Program-made: the position numbers and the translations under genes
Shown: positions 62,160 through 64,000 of the stretch, in pieces
How positions within the stretch are numbered: position 1 is the first letter of the stretch
How the letters are laid out: every line of letters begins with the position of its first letter
The notes under the pieces: model-generated
Seen by the model: the letters and a program-made list of their open reading frames with translations, nothing else
Databases searched by the model: none
Told to the model about the DNA's origin: nothing
DNA from: Dactylonectria macrodidyma
Taxonomy: Eukaryota > Ascomycota > Sordariomycetes > Hypocreales > Nectriaceae
DNA: 64,000 nucleotides
Reading direction: 5' to 3'
NCBI GenBank assembly: GCA_020744425.1
Contig: JAGMUV010000033.1
Location: forward strand, 62,001 to 126,000

Positions 62160-64000
62160 CCTACTACTGCATTATCTACGTACTGATCCATTGGCATGGC
62201 TATTCTTGGTATTATGTGACATGTACGGATTCCGTGTGAGCACCTGTCGTTTCCTAAGCTCCTGATCCCTCATCTTCATCTTCATGCCATCCGGGGGAGA
62301 CCCGTAGGCCAGGTGATTACGATCAAATGGTGCATCCAACATCAGACCCTCGAGCGTTTTCACGCGAGAGATAGCCACGTAGCTTAAACCAGTCTGAAAG
62401 TCCCGGCAGGACAGATCTGTAACTATCATGTCTTCGGTGATGCTTTGTGACTTGTGCACGGTAATTGCGTAGCATACGATCAGGGGAAACTGGGTGCGAG
62501 CGCAGAGAGTGGCTCCGATGAGGAAGTCCCTCTCCACTGGGAGAATCGGCACAATCTTCCTGCCATCAGCGGTGGTCAGGAATACCGGTCCGCTGTATTT
62601 GTCAAACTCCATCATGATAACACAGGGAGGGTCTTGGATGGGGTCGGCCCCAGGTGCCCAGCCGATATCGTAAACTGTGCCGCGAGCGCCGTTGCAGAGG
62701 CCAACTGGCTGCCAAAGGTTGGACGTCAGCATCAGACGGGAGCCAATGCATATTGGGATCTGCTTCGCAAGGTTGCCCGCCTTGTCATCAGGCGCAGCAG
62801 CCGCGCCGGGGCCGACGTTCTTAGCCATGACCTGGATGACTGGCCGGCTGAGGCGGTCGAGGTGATAGTGGTTATATTCGTTCACCCTATCTTTAGTGGC
62901 GTATACTCGTAAGGCGTTGACAAACCTTGCGACCTCTTGATCGTCTAGTTTTGCCTGTACGCGGCTGGAAAGGAGCTTCCAGGACTCCACAGATAGTTGA
63001 AGCAGTCGCAATTCCCCGAGAGCTAGGCGGAATGCCTCCTGATCGTCGCCACGCTGCCGCTGGACAACTTTCAAGAAGACCGATTTATCGAATCGCCTAT
63101 ATGCGTTTCTGCCCTTGATCTCTACTCCCTGAACCTCTTTATCGTAATAAAGCGGCTTCTGCAGCACAGGGGGAAGCTGAAAGAAGTCACCAACCAACAG
63201 GATGTTCAGGCCGCTAAAGAACTCTTCGTTCTTATTCGGGAACGCCTCTCGGAGACGGTCATCGATCCAAGATAGCTGACGCAGTCCAAGCATGCTCTTC
63301 TCATCAATGATCAGATACTTGATATCTTTAAGCTTCTTCTGGAGCTGAGCCTTATCAATGGCTGAGAGAGGCTTGAAGTCCTTATTAATTGGCAGGTGTA
63401 ACAGGGAATGCAAGGTAGTGCCCGAAATCTGATTTCCCGCGACGCCCGTGGGCGCGGCACGCCAGACGGGTGTCCCTCTCCCGCCCGTCGCGGCTTGAAG
63501 GTGCGCGGAGAGCAGGTTAATGAGGTATGACTTGCCAGTGCCGCCTCCGCCATCCACATGGAGTAACAACTGGGAGGGATCCCGGGTCAGGAAGTGGCCC
63601 ATCACCGTGCCGTACACCAGGCGCTGCTCTGGATTTAGGGAATCGCGAGCCTCCAATGGCTGATCATCCACGTCAAGGTCAAGGGTGTTTTCCGCTTTGC
63701 GTTGCTTCCAGTAGTCGCCGTTGAGAATGCCATCATCGGTATACCGCCCAACATGAGGGGTCCAATCGTAATTAATGTCAATATCTCGGCGGCCGAGGAT
63801 GTCGATGTCCTCTTCCTCCAGCGGGCGGTCAGGTAGCATGCGGGCGAGTTCATGCCAATCCTCCTCCGCGATGGGCTCCTCATGGGCCTCAAGCTCAAAC
63901 TCATCGTCCTCTGCCGTCAATTCATCCGTATCCGGCTCTCCATAATGATCGTCCGCATGGGTATCGTGGAGCTGTCTGCAGCGCATGTACCCGGCTGTGA
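62160..64000 (-). mobile_element. Helitron 3, helicase-bearing part (runs off right edge)
   Basis: Right-hand portion of a Helitron on the minus strand, with Copia 3 between this part and its probable 3' end at 56.0-56.2 kb. The 5' end is outside the window. Confidence 0.8.
62172..64000 (-). CDS. Helitron 3 PIF1-like helicase part (N-terminal part beyond window)
   Basis: Open frame of 609 codons reaching the window edge; the first methionine inside the window is at 63986, but the frame continues upstream. It matches the second half of Helitron 1: DDHYGEPDTDE, DILGRRDIDINYDWTPHVG, Walker A GGGGTGKSYLINLL, Walker B YLIIDEKSMLGLRQL, then CNGARGTVYDIGWAPG, CYAITVHKSQSITEDM and GLSYVAISRVKTLEGL. 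Here the position of the Helitron 1 stop is an arginine. The C-terminal tail (GMKMKMRDQELRKRQ onward) is short and ends 12 bases before the Copia 3 duplication. This helicase would drive strand displacement in rolling-circle transposition, and no lesion is seen in the visible part. Confidence 0.88.
   Translation of the reverse strand, partial: TAGYMRCRQLHDTHADDHYGEPDTDELTAEDDEFELEAHEEPIAEEDWHELARMLPDRPLEEEDIDILGRRDIDINYDWTPHVGRYTDDGILNGDYWKQRKAENTLDLDVDDQPLEARDSLNPEQRLVYGTVMGHFLTRDPSQLLLHVDGGGGTGKSYLINLLSAHLQAATGGRGTPVWRAAPTGVAGNQISGTTLHSLLHLPINKDFKPLSAIDKAQLQKKLKDIKYLIIDEKSMLGLRQLSWIDDRLREAFPNKNEEFFSGLNILLVGDFFQLPPVLQKPLYYDKEVQGVEIKGRNAYRRFDKSVFLKVVQRQRGDDQEAFRLALGELRLLQLSVESWKLLSSRVQAKLDDQEVARFVNALRVYATKDRVNEYNHYHLDRLSRPVIQVMAKNVGPGAAAAPDDKAGNLAKQIPICIGSRLMLTSNLWQPVGLCNGARGTVYDIGWAPGADPIQDPPCVIMMEFDKYSGPVFLTTADGRKIVPILPVERDFLIGATLCARTQFPLIVCYAITVHKSQSITEDMIVTDLSCRDFQTGLSYVAISRVKTLEGLMLDAPFDRNHLAYGSPPDGMKMKMRDQELRKRQVLTRNPYMSHNTKNSHANGSVRR

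Noticed and set aside
1..64000. Starship-type giant element
   Set aside because: No tyrosine-recombinase captain gene (DUF3435 type) was seen on either strand.
1..64000. rRNA genes or functional tRNA genes
   Set aside because: No rRNA-like sequence was recognised, and the only tRNA-like stretch (38799-38911) lacks a pairing acceptor stem.

Overview
The window reads as a transposon-packed accessory segment of a filamentous ascomycete (Pezizomycotina). The evidence is short introns (about 44-85 bp) with fungal splice sites, fungal-type single-copy genes (MFS transporter, PaxU/DUF829 protein, fungal seven-helix membrane protein, YANK-type kinase, Nudix hydrolase), and a repertoire of Helitron, Hop-like MULE, hAT, piggyBac, Tc1, Tad-like LINE and Copia elements. 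I cannot name the species. Many element ORFs are nearly open and the coding copies are not strikingly AT-rich, so heavy RIP decay is not evident.

Left part (1-18.4 kb): an MFS transporter that runs off the left edge, a PaxU-like DUF829 gene and a truncated acyltransferase gene suggest remains of a secondary-metabolism locus. This stops at a 6-kb Helitron with asymmetric inverted ends (4498-10553, minus strand) that is frameshifted at its HUH motif. Next come an internally deleted hAT, a fragment of a RecQ-like helicase fused to the 3' end of a second, inverted Helitron, a 5'-truncated YANK-type kinase gene, a complete four-exon membrane protein gene, a 400-bp hAT-type MITE with a perfect 8-bp target duplication, and an F-box-like gene start cut by a MULE.

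Middle part (18.4-39 kb): MULE 1 (perfect 83-bp inverted repeats, no target duplication) abuts the 5' LTR of Copia 1. MULE 2 (intact 870-aa transposase, 9-bp duplication) sits inside that LTR, and a solo LTR sits inside Copia 1 gag. Copia 1 carries an array of about 83-bp repeats before its 3' LTR, which ends 82 bp upstream of a complete two-exon gene for a 978-aa zinc-finger protein. A Nudix gene follows, then gene scraps (NLR WD-repeat tail, hAT piece, two ankyrin repeats, tRNA-like hairpins).

Right part (39-64 kb): a piggyBac transposase gene is split, with its 5' half at 39.1 kb and its 3' half at 51.1 kb. Between them are hAT 1, truncated Copia 2 and hAT 2. The pattern of lost ends is best explained by one deletion between two hAT 1 copies. 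Beyond it lie two Tc1 elements (both with intact, intron-containing transposases), a LINE tail, and Copia 3 (identical 267-bp LTRs, 5-bp duplication), which is inserted in the 3' end of a third Helitron that leaves the window at the right edge. Each of the three Copia copies has one additional reading-frame break close to the protease-integrase junction.
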